Below, in pieces: positions 38,972 through 47,950 of a DNA stretch of 64,000 nt. This stretch comes from Plantactinospora endophytica (GTDB taxonomy: Bacteria; Actinomycetota; Actinomycetes; Mycobacteriales; Micromonosporaceae). The notes beneath the pieces were generated by a model. It saw nothing but the letters and a program-made list of their open reading frames with translations. It did not search any database and was not told the origin of the DNA. A program made the translations under genes and the position numbers. Position 1 is the first letter of the stretch. Each line of letters opens with the position of its first letter. The stretch lies in NCBI RefSeq assembly GCF_016862915.1, contig NZ_BONW01000041.1, positions 272,130-336,129 of the forward strand. The letters are read 5' to 3'.

Positions 38972-39069
38972 GACCGCGCCCGAAGTCTGCCAACCAGCGG
39001 CTTCAGATCGGCTTCACGGCGATCGCGCCCGACGTCTGCCAACCAGCGGCTTCAGATCGGCTTCACGGC
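38972..39069. repeat. 49-bp tandem duplication over a gene end
   Basis: Two copies of a 49-bp unit (38972-39020 and 39021-39069) differing at two positions. The second copy contains the last codons and the stop of the SARP gene; the first lies downstream of it. Confidence 0.93.
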
Positions 39070-41976
39070 GACCGCCGCCTCGACCGGCCCGCCACCCGCG
39101 TCCCGGGCCGCGAGCAGGTGCCGGCGGACCAGGCCGGCGTCCGGGTGACCCATCTCGTCGAGCAGCAGCAGCGCCCGCTCCCACGCCCGCACGGCGGCGC
39201 GGATCTCGCCGCTGCCCCGCAGTGCCTCGCCGAGGCAGGTCAGCGTCTCGGCCGCGCCGGCCCGGTCGCCGACCTCGTCGAAGAGGTCGAGCGCGCGCCG
39301 GCAGCCGGCGACCGCCGACCGGTACGCCCCGGCGGCGCAGTCGAGATAGCCGAGGCTCTGCCAGTTGGTGGCGGCGCCGTGCCGGTTGCCGATCTCGTCG
39401 TTCAGCCGGAGCGCCTGCCGGCACAGCTCCCGGGCCTGGTCGTACTCGCCGAGCCGGGTCAGCATGCAGGCGATGTTGTTCAACGCGCGGGCCTGCCCGG
39501 TCAGGTGCCCGCACTCCCGGTAGAGGTCGAGCGAGCGCTGGTCGTGGTGCAGCGCCTCCAGGTGCCGACCCTGCTGCTCCAGGATCCGGGCGATGTTCAC
39601 CCGCGTCTGGGCCTGGTTGGCGCGGTCGCCGACCGCCACGAACAGTCGGGACGCCTCGGCGAGGTGGGTCCGGGCCTGGTCGAGCCGGCCGAGCTGGGTC
39701 TGGGCCCGCCCGAGATTCCGGTGTACGTGTGCCTGCGCCGCCTCGTCGCCGACCCGCGCCGCAGCCTCCAGCGCGGTCCGTTGCACGGCCACCTGGTCGT
39801 GCCAGTACCCGCTGAGGTTGAAGAAGCTGGTCAGGCTCCAGGCCAGCTCCCAGCAGTGCCGGTCGAACCCGGTTCGGCCCGCCCAGTCGACCAGGGCGTG
39901 CAGCGTCCGGTGCTCGGCACGCAGCCACGCCCGCGCGCCGGCCTGCTCGGCGAACGGTTCCGGCCCGGCACCCGGTACCGGCTCGGCAAGCACGATCGGG
40001 TCCCGGTGCGGGTACAGCAGCCGGTCGGCCGCGTACGCGGTGTGCAGGTAGTGGTCCAGCAGCCGGCCCGCAGCCGCCCGCCGCTCGGCCGGGACCTCCT
40101 CGACCTCGGCCTGCTCCACCGCGTACGCCCGCAGCAGGTCGTGCAGCGAGTACCGCCCCGGCGACCGCTCGTCGAGCAGGTGTGCCTGGGCGAGTTCGGT
40201 CAGCAGCCGCCGTGCCGCCGACGCGGCCAGCCCCGCCGTACCGGCTGCGGCCGGCGTGGTCAGCTCCGGCCCGGGATGCAGTCCGACCAGCCGGAACAGT
40301 CGCGCGGCGGCGGGACTGAGCGCCCGGTACGACCAGGAGAGGACGGCCCGGACGTCGGCGGCCGGTTCGCCGCCGTCGAACGGGTCGAGGCTGCCGCCGG
40401 CGGTGCGTAGCTCGGCGACCAGGTCGGCGAGGCGGAAGCCCCGGTGCGCGGCGGCGCGGGCGGCCACCACGGCCAGCGCCAGCGGCAGCCGGGCGCAGCG
40501 GGCCGTGATCTCGTCGACGGCGGCGGGCTCGTCGGCCACCCGGTCGGCTCCCAGCCGACGGGCCAGGAAGCGGCGGGCCTCGGTCGGGCTGAACAGGTCC
40601 AGTCCGACCGGCCGGGCGCCGTCGATCGCGACCAGGCCGGCGAGCCGGTTCCGGCTGGTCACCACCGTGGCGCAGCCGGCCGCGCCGGGCAGTAGCGGGC
40701 GGACCTGCGCGGCGTCCCGGGCGTTGTCGAGGACCACGAGTACCCGCCGGCCGGCGACCAGGCTCCGGTACAGCGCGGTCTGCGCGGCGAGCCCGACCGG
40801 GATCCGCCGTGCGGGGACGCCGAACGCGTCGAGGAAGCCGCGTACCGCCTCCTCGGCGCCGACCAGCACGCCGTCCGGGTCGAAGCCGCGCAGGTTGACG
40901 TAGAGCTGCCCGTCCGGGAAACGGTCGGCGACCCGGTGCGCCCAGTGCACCGCCAGCGCGCTCTTGCCCACCCCGGCGGAGCCGGAGACCACCGCCGTCG
41001 TACTGCCCTGCGGTGCCGGGTCGAGCACACTGCCGTCCGATGCCGGATCGAGCACGGCGTCCAGCTCGGTCAGCTCGTACTCCCGGCCGGTGAACGCGGC
41101 CGGCGGGGCCGGTAGCTGCCGGGGCACCGTCGGCGTCGGACTCGTCGCGGTGCCGTCGGTGCCGTCGGTGCCGTCGGTGCCTTCGGTAAAGTCCCGCACA
41201 GGCTCCGGCTCTGCTGCCGGCGGCGGGTCCAACGCCGGGTCGTTGGTGAGTATCTGCTGGTACTGCCGTTGCAGTGCCGGCGCCGGATCCATACCCAGCT
41301 CCTCGGCCAGCCGGGTACGGACGTCCTGGTAGTGCCGGAGCGCGTCGGCCTGCCGGCCACAGCGGTACAGCGCGGTCATCACCTGTCCGGCGATCCGCTC
41401 GTCGAACGGGTGCCTGCCGGCGCGGGCGGCCAGCTCGGCGAGGAGTTCGGCATGCCGGCCGGCGGCCAGGGCAAGATCGACCAGGTCGAGTTCGGCGGCC
41501 AGCCGCTCCGCCGCGATCGTGGTACGCAGCCCGGCCAGCCACGGCGTGTCGAGGGTGCCGAACGGCTCGCCCCGGCACAGCGACAGCGCCTGTTCGAGGT
41601 GGTTCTTGAGCGTGTCGTGCCGGGCGTGCCGGGCTGCGGTGCGGGCTCGCTCCAGCAGCCGGTGGAAGCGGTGCAGGTCGACCGCGTCCGGATCGACCGT
41701 CAGCAGATATCCATCGGAGCGGCGGATGATCGCGATCTCGCCGGTCGTGCCGAGCAGGGCCCGCAGCCGGGAGATATAGCCGGAGAGGGCGTTCCTGGCG
41801 TGCCGGGGCCGCTCCTCGCCCCACACCCGGTCCAGCAGTCGGTCGGTCGGCACGATCCGGTTGGCGTCGACCAGCAGCGCCGCCAGTACGCACCGCTGCC
41901 GGGCATGGCCGAGGTCGACCGTCCGACCGTCGACCCGGGCCTGCACGTCGCCGAAGAGCAGCAGCTCCACCGCCAT
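39052..41976 (-). CDS. AfsR/SARP-family transcriptional regulator
   Basis: 974 residues. Residues 1-95 are an OmpR-like winged helix (LLFGDVQARVDGRTVDLGHA, YISRLRALLG), 95-250 the BTAD domain, about 315-640 an NB-ARC ATPase (P-loop GSAGVGKSALAVHW, VLVVLDNARDAAQVRPLLPG, VVTSRN), and from about 670 TPR repeats (RNLGRAQTQLGRLDQARTHL and four or more further units). SARPs activate antibiotic clusters. The ATG at 41976 has AGGAGG 11 nt upstream; a GTG 12 nt earlier would abut that site. A short degenerate TD-repeat links BTAD and NB-ARC. It follows the YcaO gene in the same direction and may control that cluster, the polyketide cluster or both. Confidence 0.93.
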   Translation of the reverse strand: MAVELLLFGDVQARVDGRTVDLGHARQRCVLAALLVDANRIVPTDRLLDRVWGEERPRHARNALSGYISRLRALLGTTGEIAIIRRSDGYLLTVDPDAVDLHRFHRLLERARTAARHARHDTLKNHLEQALSLCRGEPFGTLDTPWLAGLRTTIAAERLAAELDLVDLALAAGRHAELLAELAARAGRHPFDERIAGQVMTALYRCGRQADALRHYQDVRTRLAEELGMDPAPALQRQYQQILTNDPALDPPPAAEPEPVRDFTEGTDGTDGTDGTATSPTPTVPRQLPAPPAAFTGREYELTELDAVLDPASDGSVLDPAPQGSTTAVVSGSAGVGKSALAVHWAHRVADRFPDGQLYVNLRGFDPDGVLVGAEEAVRGFLDAFGVPARRIPVGLAAQTALYRSLVAGRRVLVVLDNARDAAQVRPLLPGAAGCATVVTSRNRLAGLVAIDGARPVGLDLFSPTEARRFLARRLGADRVADEPAAVDEITARCARLPLALAVVAARAAAHRGFRLADLVAELRTAGGSLDPFDGGEPAADVRAVLSWSYRALSPAAARLFRLVGLHPGPELTTPAAAGTAGLAASAARRLLTELAQAHLLDERSPGRYSLHDLLRAYAVEQAEVEEVPAERRAAAGRLLDHYLHTAYAADRLLYPHRDPIVLAEPVPGAGPEPFAEQAGARAWLRAEHRTLHALVDWAGRTGFDRHCWELAWSLTSFFNLSGYWHDQVAVQRTALEAAARVGDEAAQAHVHRNLGRAQTQLGRLDQARTHLAEASRLFVAVGDRANQAQTRVNIARILEQQGRHLEALHHDQRSLDLYRECGHLTGQARALNNIACMLTRLGEYDQARELCRQALRLNDEIGNRHGAATNWQSLGYLDCAAGAYRSAVAGCRRALDLFDEVGDRAGAAETLTCLGEALRGSGEIRAAVRAWERALLLLDEMGHPDAGLVRRHLLAARDAGGGPVEAAVAVKPI

Positions 41977-42232
41977 CGTCGGCCGCACCTCCTGACCCGG
42001 GTCACCAACGGTGACACCGTGACAGCAGGATGCCGTACCCGGTCGGCGCGGGGCAGCCTAATTCACGACTGCGCGACCGACCCCTCCCGCTGCCCGGCGA
42101 CGCCGGACCCGCGCAGGATCGCCGGACCCGCTCAGGATCAGGGGGCCGGCCAGGGATCAGGGGCCCGGCCACGGCGCAGGGGAGTGGAGAGGGGTCAGCG
42201 GAGTGGCGAGGGGGTCGGGGGACGGGTGAGGG

Positions 42233-43510
42233 TCAGCCCATGAAGTGCGGTAGCAGGGTGCTGAGCCGGCCCGGGGCGGTTCCGCCGACCAGGCGTCGGC
42301 AGCCGAGCCGCAGCCGCCGATAACCGAACGAGAGCGGGATCAGACCCGGCACGAGTACCCGGACCACGCTGACGCCGCAGTCGGCCAGCTCGGGCGGGGT
42401 CAGGTCGTAGGAGTAGCCGGCCAGCCCGTGCCGGCCGAGAGCACCGAGCACCGCGTCGAGCGGGTCGGCCGGCAACTCGTCGACGCCCGGCCGCTCGACG
42501 TCGCCCACGGCCGGTCCTGGTCCGGCCCGCCTCGGCCGCACGCCGGAGACCAGCGTGTCGGCCAGGAACGTCCGGAGTACGTCGTGCAGCGGGCCGTCGT
42601 CGTAGAGCGCCCGGTGCTGCGCGGGCCGGCGTACCTGGTCGAGGGGCAGATGGGTGTAGCGGTCCGGCCGGGTACCGGCACGCAGCCCCCGGCCCAGCTC
42701 GACGACGGCGTGTTCCGTCGCGGTGTCCGGGTCCGGATGCGTGCCCAGCCCGTACCGGAAGGACCGGCCGCGCAACGCGATCGCCAGCACGGTCGGTACG
42801 GCGACGTCCTGGTCGATCCGGGCGACCCGGCCGACGTACCCGGCCCGGGCCAGGTCCGTCATCGCCCGGCCCGCGCGGTCCGGCAGCTCCCCGAGGGGTA
42901 CGACCCGTGCCGCCGGGCGGCGGTGCCAGAGCAGCATCGCCGCGTCCCGCTCGACCACCTCGCAGAGTGCCGCCAGGCGGGCCCGGTCCGGATCGGGGTA
43001 CGCCGCCGATCCGCTCGACGTCTCGGCGACCAGTGCGGGCCGGCGCAGCGGGGCGTGTGGATGGAGGAACTCCACCGGTACGAGCCGCTGTGCCCCGGTG
43101 ACCAGCTCGTTCACCGGCAGCCACTCCAGTGGCGCCCGCTCGTCGAAGGCGGCGAGCCCGAAGTCCGGCCGCCGGTACTGGGCCTGGGCGTAGAGGCCGA
43201 GGTCGGACGGGTGTATCGCCACCTCGCCCAGCGCCGCGTAACTGTCCCGGGTCACATGTGCCGGGTAACTGCTCCCGGATGCCTCGGCGGCGGACCGGCC
43301 GAACTGCGCCCACCGTTCGACGCACTCCCACACCGCGACCGTCCGCGCCCGCTCCGGGGTACGCCCGGCACCGAAGCCCCGCACGGTCTCTCCGTCGACG
43401 CTGATCATGGCATGTGCGGCGGCGGTCGCCGGTCCCACCGGTCCGGGGCGGGGATCGTCGCTGACCACCATCCCGAGCCGCCGGACCAGCTCCGCCGCCA
43501 CCCCGTCCAC
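42233..43510 (-). CDS. YcaO-domain protein (ATP-dependent cyclodehydratase-like)
   Basis: 425 residues. The YcaO ATP/Mg motifs are present: ECVER (62-66) and ALCEVVERDA (Glu184, Glu187, Asp189), with GFGAGRTPERARTVAVWECV before the first. The C-terminus keeps VVRVLVPGLIPLSFGYRRLR but ends in LLPHFMG without the PxPxP tail of classical azoline-forming YcaO proteins. YcaO enzymes activate peptide amide bonds with ATP to form azolines, thioamides or amidines. No fused or adjacent E1-like partner is visible. 18 nt after the SagB-type gene. Confidence 0.9.
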   Translation of the reverse strand: MDGVAAELVRRLGMVVSDDPRPGPVGPATAAAHAMISVDGETVRGFGAGRTPERARTVAVWECVERWAQFGRSAAEASGSSYPAHVTRDSYAALGEVAIHPSDLGLYAQAQYRRPDFGLAAFDERAPLEWLPVNELVTGAQRLVPVEFLHPHAPLRRPALVAETSSGSAAYPDPDRARLAALCEVVERDAAMLLWHRRPAARVVPLGELPDRAGRAMTDLARAGYVGRVARIDQDVAVPTVLAIALRGRSFRYGLGTHPDPDTATEHAVVELGRGLRAGTRPDRYTHLPLDQVRRPAQHRALYDDGPLHDVLRTFLADTLVSGVRPRRAGPGPAVGDVERPGVDELPADPLDAVLGALGRHGLAGYSYDLTPPELADCGVSVVRVLVPGLIPLSFGYRRLRLGCRRLVGGTAPGRLSTLLPHFMG

Positions 43511-43528
43511 TCAGACCCACCCGTCCAC

Positions 43529-44752
43529 TCAGCCCCGCCCGTCCGCCGTCCGCCCGTCCGGCACCTGACTTGCCGAGGTGAGCGCGTTCGGCCGGCACGG
43601 TTCCGGGGCGGGGCCGAGGGCGACGGCGTACACCACCGTCTCGGTCGGATGTCCGAGCCCGGCGGCGCGGGCCGCCGCCTCGTCGTCGTACCCGCAGTAC
43701 GGCCGCCCGGCGACCCCGAGCGCGGTACCGAGCAGCAGCAGGTTCTGCGCGATGTGCCCGGCCTCCAACAGCGCGAGCCGGTACGCCTTGCCGCCGTACC
43801 GGGCCAGGCCGGGGCGGGCGAAGTCCACGGTGAGCAGTACCACTGCGCCGGTGTCTCCGGGCGGCAGTTCGGGCAGCCAGCGGGCCGGTTCGGTCGCCGG
43901 GGGCGCGCCCGCCCGCCGGGACAGTGCGTGGGCGAGGGGCAGGTAGCGGTACCCGCCCGCCGGCAGTCCCGCGACCCGCACCGCCACGACGTGCGTCTCC
44001 ACCAGACAGAGCCCACCCCCGGACGGATGGGCGCGGCCGAACCAGCTCGCGCCGTCGACTCCGTCCCTGCCGTCGACTTCGTCCCTGCCGTCGGGTTGCT
44101 CGCTGCCGTCGAATTCGTCTCTGCCGCCGGGCTGACCTCTGACGTCGTGCCTGCTCGCGCGGCTGGGCTCGCCCCTGCTGTCGGGCCTGCTCGCGCCGTC
44201 GGGTTCGCCTCTGTCGTCGGGCCCGCTCGCGCGGCCGGTGGCGTCTGCGCTGTCGGGCACGGTTCCCGCGCCGGCGCCGAGCAGGGTGCCGAGCACCTCC
44301 AGCGGCATCGGGCCGGTGCCGAAGCGTCGGGCGGACCGCCGGTCCCGCAGGGCCCGGCCGAGCGGCGTGCTGCCCGGTGCGGGTGGCGGCAGCCGGACGA
44401 TCGGCCCGCTGCCGGCCTCCCGGGCCTGGAAGGCGGTGTCGGCACCGGGCACCGCCGGCAGGTCGAGGTGACCGCCGACGGTTCGGCCGTGCAGGTCCAG
44501 CAGGTGCGCGGTGAGCGGGTCGGCGACCACCGCCCCGTGCCGTTCCAGCAGCGCCAGCAGGTCGCGTACCGCCGCCGGTGCGCCGGCCAGTTCCTGCCGG
44601 TGCCACGGTCGCGTCGACCATCCGGCCAGCCACTCGGCGGCCGGACCGGCACCGGGCACGCGGAGCAGTTCGACGCCGTCCCGCAGCAGTACCGCGTCGT
44701 CACCCCGGACCAGCACCGCCACGTCGTCGGCGAACCGGGTCAGCGCGGTCAC
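43529..44752 (-). CDS. SagB-type FMN-dependent dehydrogenase
   Basis: 407 residues. After a ~130-residue N-terminal domain comes a nitroreductase-fold domain: LGRALRDRRSARRFGTGPMP (FMN phosphate contacts), SGGGLCLVETHVVAVRVAGL, LALLEAGHIAQNLLLLGTAL and CGYDDEAAARAAGLGHPTET. SagB-like enzymes oxidise azolines to azoles on peptides. A ~65-residue GEPDGASRPD / GRDEVDGRDG-type low-complexity insert splits the domain near residue 170. The GTG at 44752 overlaps the terpene-gene stop (GTGA). Confidence 0.88.
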   Translation of the reverse strand: MTALTRFADDVAVLVRGDDAVLLRDGVELLRVPGAGPAAEWLAGWSTRPWHRQELAGAPAAVRDLLALLERHGAVVADPLTAHLLDLHGRTVGGHLDLPAVPGADTAFQAREAGSGPIVRLPPPAPGSTPLGRALRDRRSARRFGTGPMPLEVLGTLLGAGAGTVPDSADATGRASGPDDRGEPDGASRPDSRGEPSRASRHDVRGQPGGRDEFDGSEQPDGRDEVDGRDGVDGASWFGRAHPSGGGLCLVETHVVAVRVAGLPAGGYRYLPLAHALSRRAGAPPATEPARWLPELPPGDTGAVVLLTVDFARPGLARYGGKAYRLALLEAGHIAQNLLLLGTALGVAGRPYCGYDDEAAARAAGLGHPTETVVYAVALGPAPEPCRPNALTSASQVPDGRTADGRG

Positions 44753-47172
44753 CGTGGCCCCACCGGAGTACCGCCGGCCCGGGCCGCCGCCAGCAGCGCC
44801 TGTAGGCAGAACGCGGTGGTGGCCGTCGGGCTGCGGTACGACACCGTGCCGTCCCGGGTCGGAAACTCGATCCACCGTCCGGCCGGCCATCCGCCGTCCG
44901 GTTGCTGCGCGACCCGTAACCAATCGGCACCTGCGGCGATGGCGTCCCGGCAACCAACCGGGTCCAGCGCACAGAGCCCGAGTACGCCGAACGCGGTAGC
45001 CAGACTCGCCCGCTCCCCAGCGTCACCGTCCCGACCCTCGCTACCCCGACCGTCAGCACCGTCCCGACTTTTGCTACCGTCCCAGCCGCCGTCGGGCCGT
45101 TGCCGTGCCACGAGGAAGTCCCGGGCCCGGGCGCACTGTTCCGGCCAGCCCGGCACCGCTGCCAGCACCGACGCGGCCCGGAACGTGCCGTAGTACGGGC
45201 CGGCGTACCAGGCGCTGGCCCAGGAGCCGTCGGCGCGCTGGGCTCCGGCCAGGTAGCGGGCACCGGAGGCGATGACCCGGGCGTACCGGACCGGATCCGT
45301 CCGGGACAGCGCGACGAGCAGGTTGGCCACGACCTCCGGATGCACCCCGCCACCGCCGACGACCTCGACGAACCGGGCCATCGCGAGGTCGAGGGCGCTG
45401 CCCCGGCGACGGTCCACGATCCAGGTCGGTACGGCCCCGGTGCCGTCGCCGCCGTCCAGGGCGACCCGGACGGCCTCGTCGCAGGCGGCGGCGAGCGGGC
45501 GCCCGCCCAGCCGGGCCAGTACCTGCATCACCTGGGCCAGGTCGTCGGTGTCCGGCGGCAGCTCCGGCAGGCTGCCCAGGTAGTTCCAGCCGCCCCGGAC
45601 GCCCGGGTGCTTGGCGAGCAGCAACTGGATAGCTTCCGCGCAGAGCACGTCGGGTCCGACCGGCAGCCCCGCGTCGTACGCGTCGACCAGCGCGTCCAGG
45701 GCGACCGCCCGGGCGAACAGCAGATCTGAGTGGGTCTCGGTCCGCTCGGCGCCGACCCGGCCGACCGGCAGGGTGAGCGCGTGCCGCGCACCGGGGTGGC
45801 CGGCCGCCCGATCGGCCAGCAGTCGGGTCACGGCCGCCCGGGCCGCCCGGTCGTCGCCGTCGGCCAGCAGCACCGGCGGTGCGGGGTTCCGTTGATGGTC
45901 GTCCCAGCGGAGCCACCGGGCCACCAGTTCGGCGGCGAACTCGTCGTCGGGTCCGCCGGTCGGCCGGACGACCTCGCCGAGTTCGGCGGCGGCGCGGTCG
46001 ATCGTCGCGTAGACCGCCGGGTCGGAGAGGCGTCCGCCGCCGGGCCGCGCCCACAGCAGGTGCACGTTGGGCCGCCCGGCGCGGGCGTCGTCCACCAGGT
46101 CGGCGAGGTCGTCGGCGAGGCAGAAAACCGTGCCGAGGCGGCGGGCGGCGCGGTACAGGAGCTCCGGCGGCGGGTCGCCGGGCCGCCGGGCCAGGGCCAC
46201 CATCTGGGCGATCGCCGTCGACGGCCCCGCCGACTTGAGCCGGGCGGCGGCCAGCAGTCCGGGTACCTGCGGACCTGTCCCGGCCGCCGCACCGGTCACC
46301 GTCCGCTGCGCCTTCAGCAGCGAGTGCAGCGTGCCCCGGAGGAGTACCCAGGCCGGCTCGTTCCGGTACCGGGCCAGCAGCCGGCCCGCCAGCGCCGTCC
46401 AGGCAGCCATCAACTCCACCGCCACCCGCGCCGACGGATGGTCGTACGCCCGGCGGCGGAAGCCGTCGAGGGTCGCAATACGCCCGGTCCCGCCGTCGAG
46501 CAGCGTGCTCAGCGCCTCCGGGGTCAGCGCGGCGAGGAGCCGCCCGTCTCCGGCGTCGCCGACGGTGTCGATCGTCGCGATGGTGGCGTTGAACAGCCCG
46601 CCGAGCAGCCCGACGTCGGTCGCGACGCTGTCGGTCCGGTCGCTCGGATCGCTCGGACCGTCGTCGGCAACCGAGTCGCTCGGGTCGCTCGTGTCGCTCG
46701 TGTCGGTCGAGTCGCTCGTGCCAGTCGAGTCGTCGTCGGTCGGAGCGCTCGTGTCGGTCGGAGCGCTCGTATCGGTCGGAGCACTCGGGTCGGTCGGAGC
46801 ACTCGGGTCGGTCGGGTCGTCGTCGGCGGTGCCACCGGCGATCCGGTGCAGCAGGCGGGCGTGCCGTTCGCCGAGCGCCAGCATCGCCGGAAGCCGTTCG
46901 GCCAACGGGCCGGTGGTCTGCCGCCACGCCCTGGCCAGGTCGGGCCAGCGGGCCGGCAGGACGGTGTCGACGAGTACCTCCCGGCGGGCCACCTCGGCCG
47001 CGACGCTGCGGCCGAGGGTGGCCAGATCGGGGCGGAAGCCCCGGGCCGACAGGGCGGTTCGGGCCGCCGCGGCCACGTGCCGGGTCGACATCGCTCCGCC
47101 GTAGCGGCTCGGGACCCAGCCGGGGGCCGCTACGGCGGAGGTGCCGCCCGACGGTGCGGGCGGCATCGTCAC
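44749..47172 (-). CDS. Terpene synthase-like protein: prenyl-synthase-type plus class II cyclase-type domains
   Basis: 807 residues from the GTG at 47172 that overlaps the stop of the small peptide gene (an ATG at 47091 is the alternative). After an acidic S/T/D-P repeat (about 117-181) comes a polyprenyl-synthase-like helical domain: LLAAARLKSAGPSTAIAQMV and GTVFCLADDLADLVDD with the Asp-rich DDLAD (354-358). The first Asp-rich motif of prenyl synthases is absent. The C-terminal half is an alpha-alpha toroid with the class II cyclase acid DTDD (541-544, in LPPDTDDLAQ) and QW-like repeats (QRADGSW, RQRPDGGWDG, QQPDGGWPAG). It may both ionise a diphosphate and start protonation-driven cyclisation. 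Confidence 0.82.
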   Translation of the reverse strand: MTMPPAPSGGTSAVAAPGWVPSRYGGAMSTRHVAAAARTALSARGFRPDLATLGRSVAAEVARREVLVDTVLPARWPDLARAWRQTTGPLAERLPAMLALGERHARLLHRIAGGTADDDPTDPSAPTDPSAPTDTSAPTDTSAPTDDDSTGTSDSTDTSDTSDPSDSVADDGPSDPSDRTDSVATDVGLLGGLFNATIATIDTVGDAGDGRLLAALTPEALSTLLDGGTGRIATLDGFRRRAYDHPSARVAVELMAAWTALAGRLLARYRNEPAWVLLRGTLHSLLKAQRTVTGAAAGTGPQVPGLLAAARLKSAGPSTAIAQMVALARRPGDPPPELLYRAARRLGTVFCLADDLADLVDDARAGRPNVHLLWARPGGGRLSDPAVYATIDRAAAELGEVVRPTGGPDDEFAAELVARWLRWDDHQRNPAPPVLLADGDDRAARAAVTRLLADRAAGHPGARHALTLPVGRVGAERTETHSDLLFARAVALDALVDAYDAGLPVGPDVLCAEAIQLLLAKHPGVRGGWNYLGSLPELPPDTDDLAQVMQVLARLGGRPLAAACDEAVRVALDGGDGTGAVPTWIVDRRRGSALDLAMARFVEVVGGGGVHPEVVANLLVALSRTDPVRYARVIASGARYLAGAQRADGSWASAWYAGPYYGTFRAASVLAAVPGWPEQCARARDFLVARQRPDGGWDGSKSRDGADGRGSEGRDGDAGERASLATAFGVLGLCALDPVGCRDAIAAGADWLRVAQQPDGGWPAGRWIEFPTRDGTVSYRSPTATTAFCLQALLAAARAGGTPVGPR
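46640..46830. repeat. In-frame 18-bp minisatellite in terpene gene
   Basis: A run of degenerate 9/18-bp units (core TCGGTCGGAGCGCTCGTG on the plus strand) encodes, on the minus strand, SAPTDT / TSDSTD / DPSD repeats. All units keep the frame. The central units are nearly identical, which suggests recent expansion. Confidence 0.9.
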
Positions 47173-47411
47173 GACCAACAGTCGCCGTACGTCGGCGGCG
47201 GCGGAGGCTGCGGGCAGAGGCTCGCCCACATCGACTCGTAGTAGTCGGTGTTGCCGTAGAGGGTGTAGTAACCGGGTGCGCCGACGCCGAAGTTCTGGCC
47301 GAGCCCGATCTGCATGTCGTACCAGCCGTTACCGGCGTTGTAGGCGGCGACGCTGAACCAGGCGTTCAGGATCGGTGCCTGGGTGTTGCAGTCGAAGACG
47401 TGGATCCACAT
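47169..47411 (-). CDS. 80-residue peptide, candidate RiPP precursor or small accessory protein
   Basis: 80 residues, MWIHVFDCNTQAPILNAW at the start, aromatic and Gly/Asn-rich in the middle (NAGNGWYDMQIGLGQNFGVG) and ending SLCPQPPPPPTYGDCWS. Cys at 8, 66 and 78. A strong GGAGGTGA ribosome site 7 nt before the ATG supports expression; the stop overlaps the terpene-gene start and it follows the 166-residue gene by 6 nt. It could be the substrate of the YcaO and SagB enzymes (Cys/Ser/Thr in the tail after the Pro run), or a transthyretin-like domain, which the VFDCNTQAPILNAWFSV strand pattern suggests. No leader-cleavage motif is obvious. Confidence 0.7.
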   Translation of the reverse strand: MWIHVFDCNTQAPILNAWFSVAAYNAGNGWYDMQIGLGQNFGVGAPGYYTLYGNTDYYESMWASLCPQPPPPPTYGDCWS

Positions 47412-47417
47412 GGCGAC

Positions 47418-47918
47418 TCACCTCCGTTCCCGGCCACGTTTGGTCAGTCCGCCGACGCCCGGCGAGCCGGCACCGGGAGACGCCGGGCCGTCCTCGTCCG
47501 GCCGGAATCCGGCGAGACGGAGGATCTCCGCCTCGCTGATCCGGGGCGGGTCACCCCGTCGTTCCGCCGTGGCCTCCATCAGGGTCACCGCCGGCATGTT
47601 CGGCCCGTACGGCTCCCGCTGCCGGGCACAGGCGTCGGCGACCTTCGCCACGAAGTCCTCTTCGGACTCGATCGGGAAGTAGAACTCGGGCATCAGTTGG
47701 GGTAGCTGCGCGACGGGGATCTCCTGGCTGCCGAGCCGGACACCGCCGCTGTCGATGGCCGCCCGGAGCGCGTCGGCCCCTTCGACCGGGAACCGGAGCC
47801 GGGCGGCGACGTCGACGACGGCGCGCAGCCCGTCGGCGACCCCCGGGAACGCCCGCAGAGCCAGGTTCAGATACCGGAGATCGTCCGGGGTGAAGTCCTC
47901 GAAGTCGTCGTTGGGCAT
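47418..47918 (-). CDS. Unknown protein with FP[IV] repeat motif
   Basis: 166 residues, soluble, helical. Two copies of a short motif occur: RFPVEGADALRAAI and YFPIESEEDFVAKV, the second preceded by PQLMPEF. The same motif appears twice in the gene just upstream, so the two proteins look like distant paralogues. The C-terminal 45 residues are Pro/Gly/Arg-rich. AAGGAGG precedes the ATG by about 11 nt; coupled to the 80-residue peptide gene. Possible roles are peptide binding or carrier for the YcaO enzyme; none can be assigned. Confidence 0.75.
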   Translation of the reverse strand: MPNDDFEDFTPDDLRYLNLALRAFPGVADGLRAVVDVAARLRFPVEGADALRAAIDSGGVRLGSQEIPVAQLPQLMPEFYFPIESEEDFVAKVADACARQREPYGPNMPAVTLMEATAERRGDPPRISEAEILRLAGFRPDEDGPASPGAGSPGVGGLTKRGRERR

Positions 47919-47950
47919 CACGAGTGGCCTCCTTCGGCTCACCGGATCGG

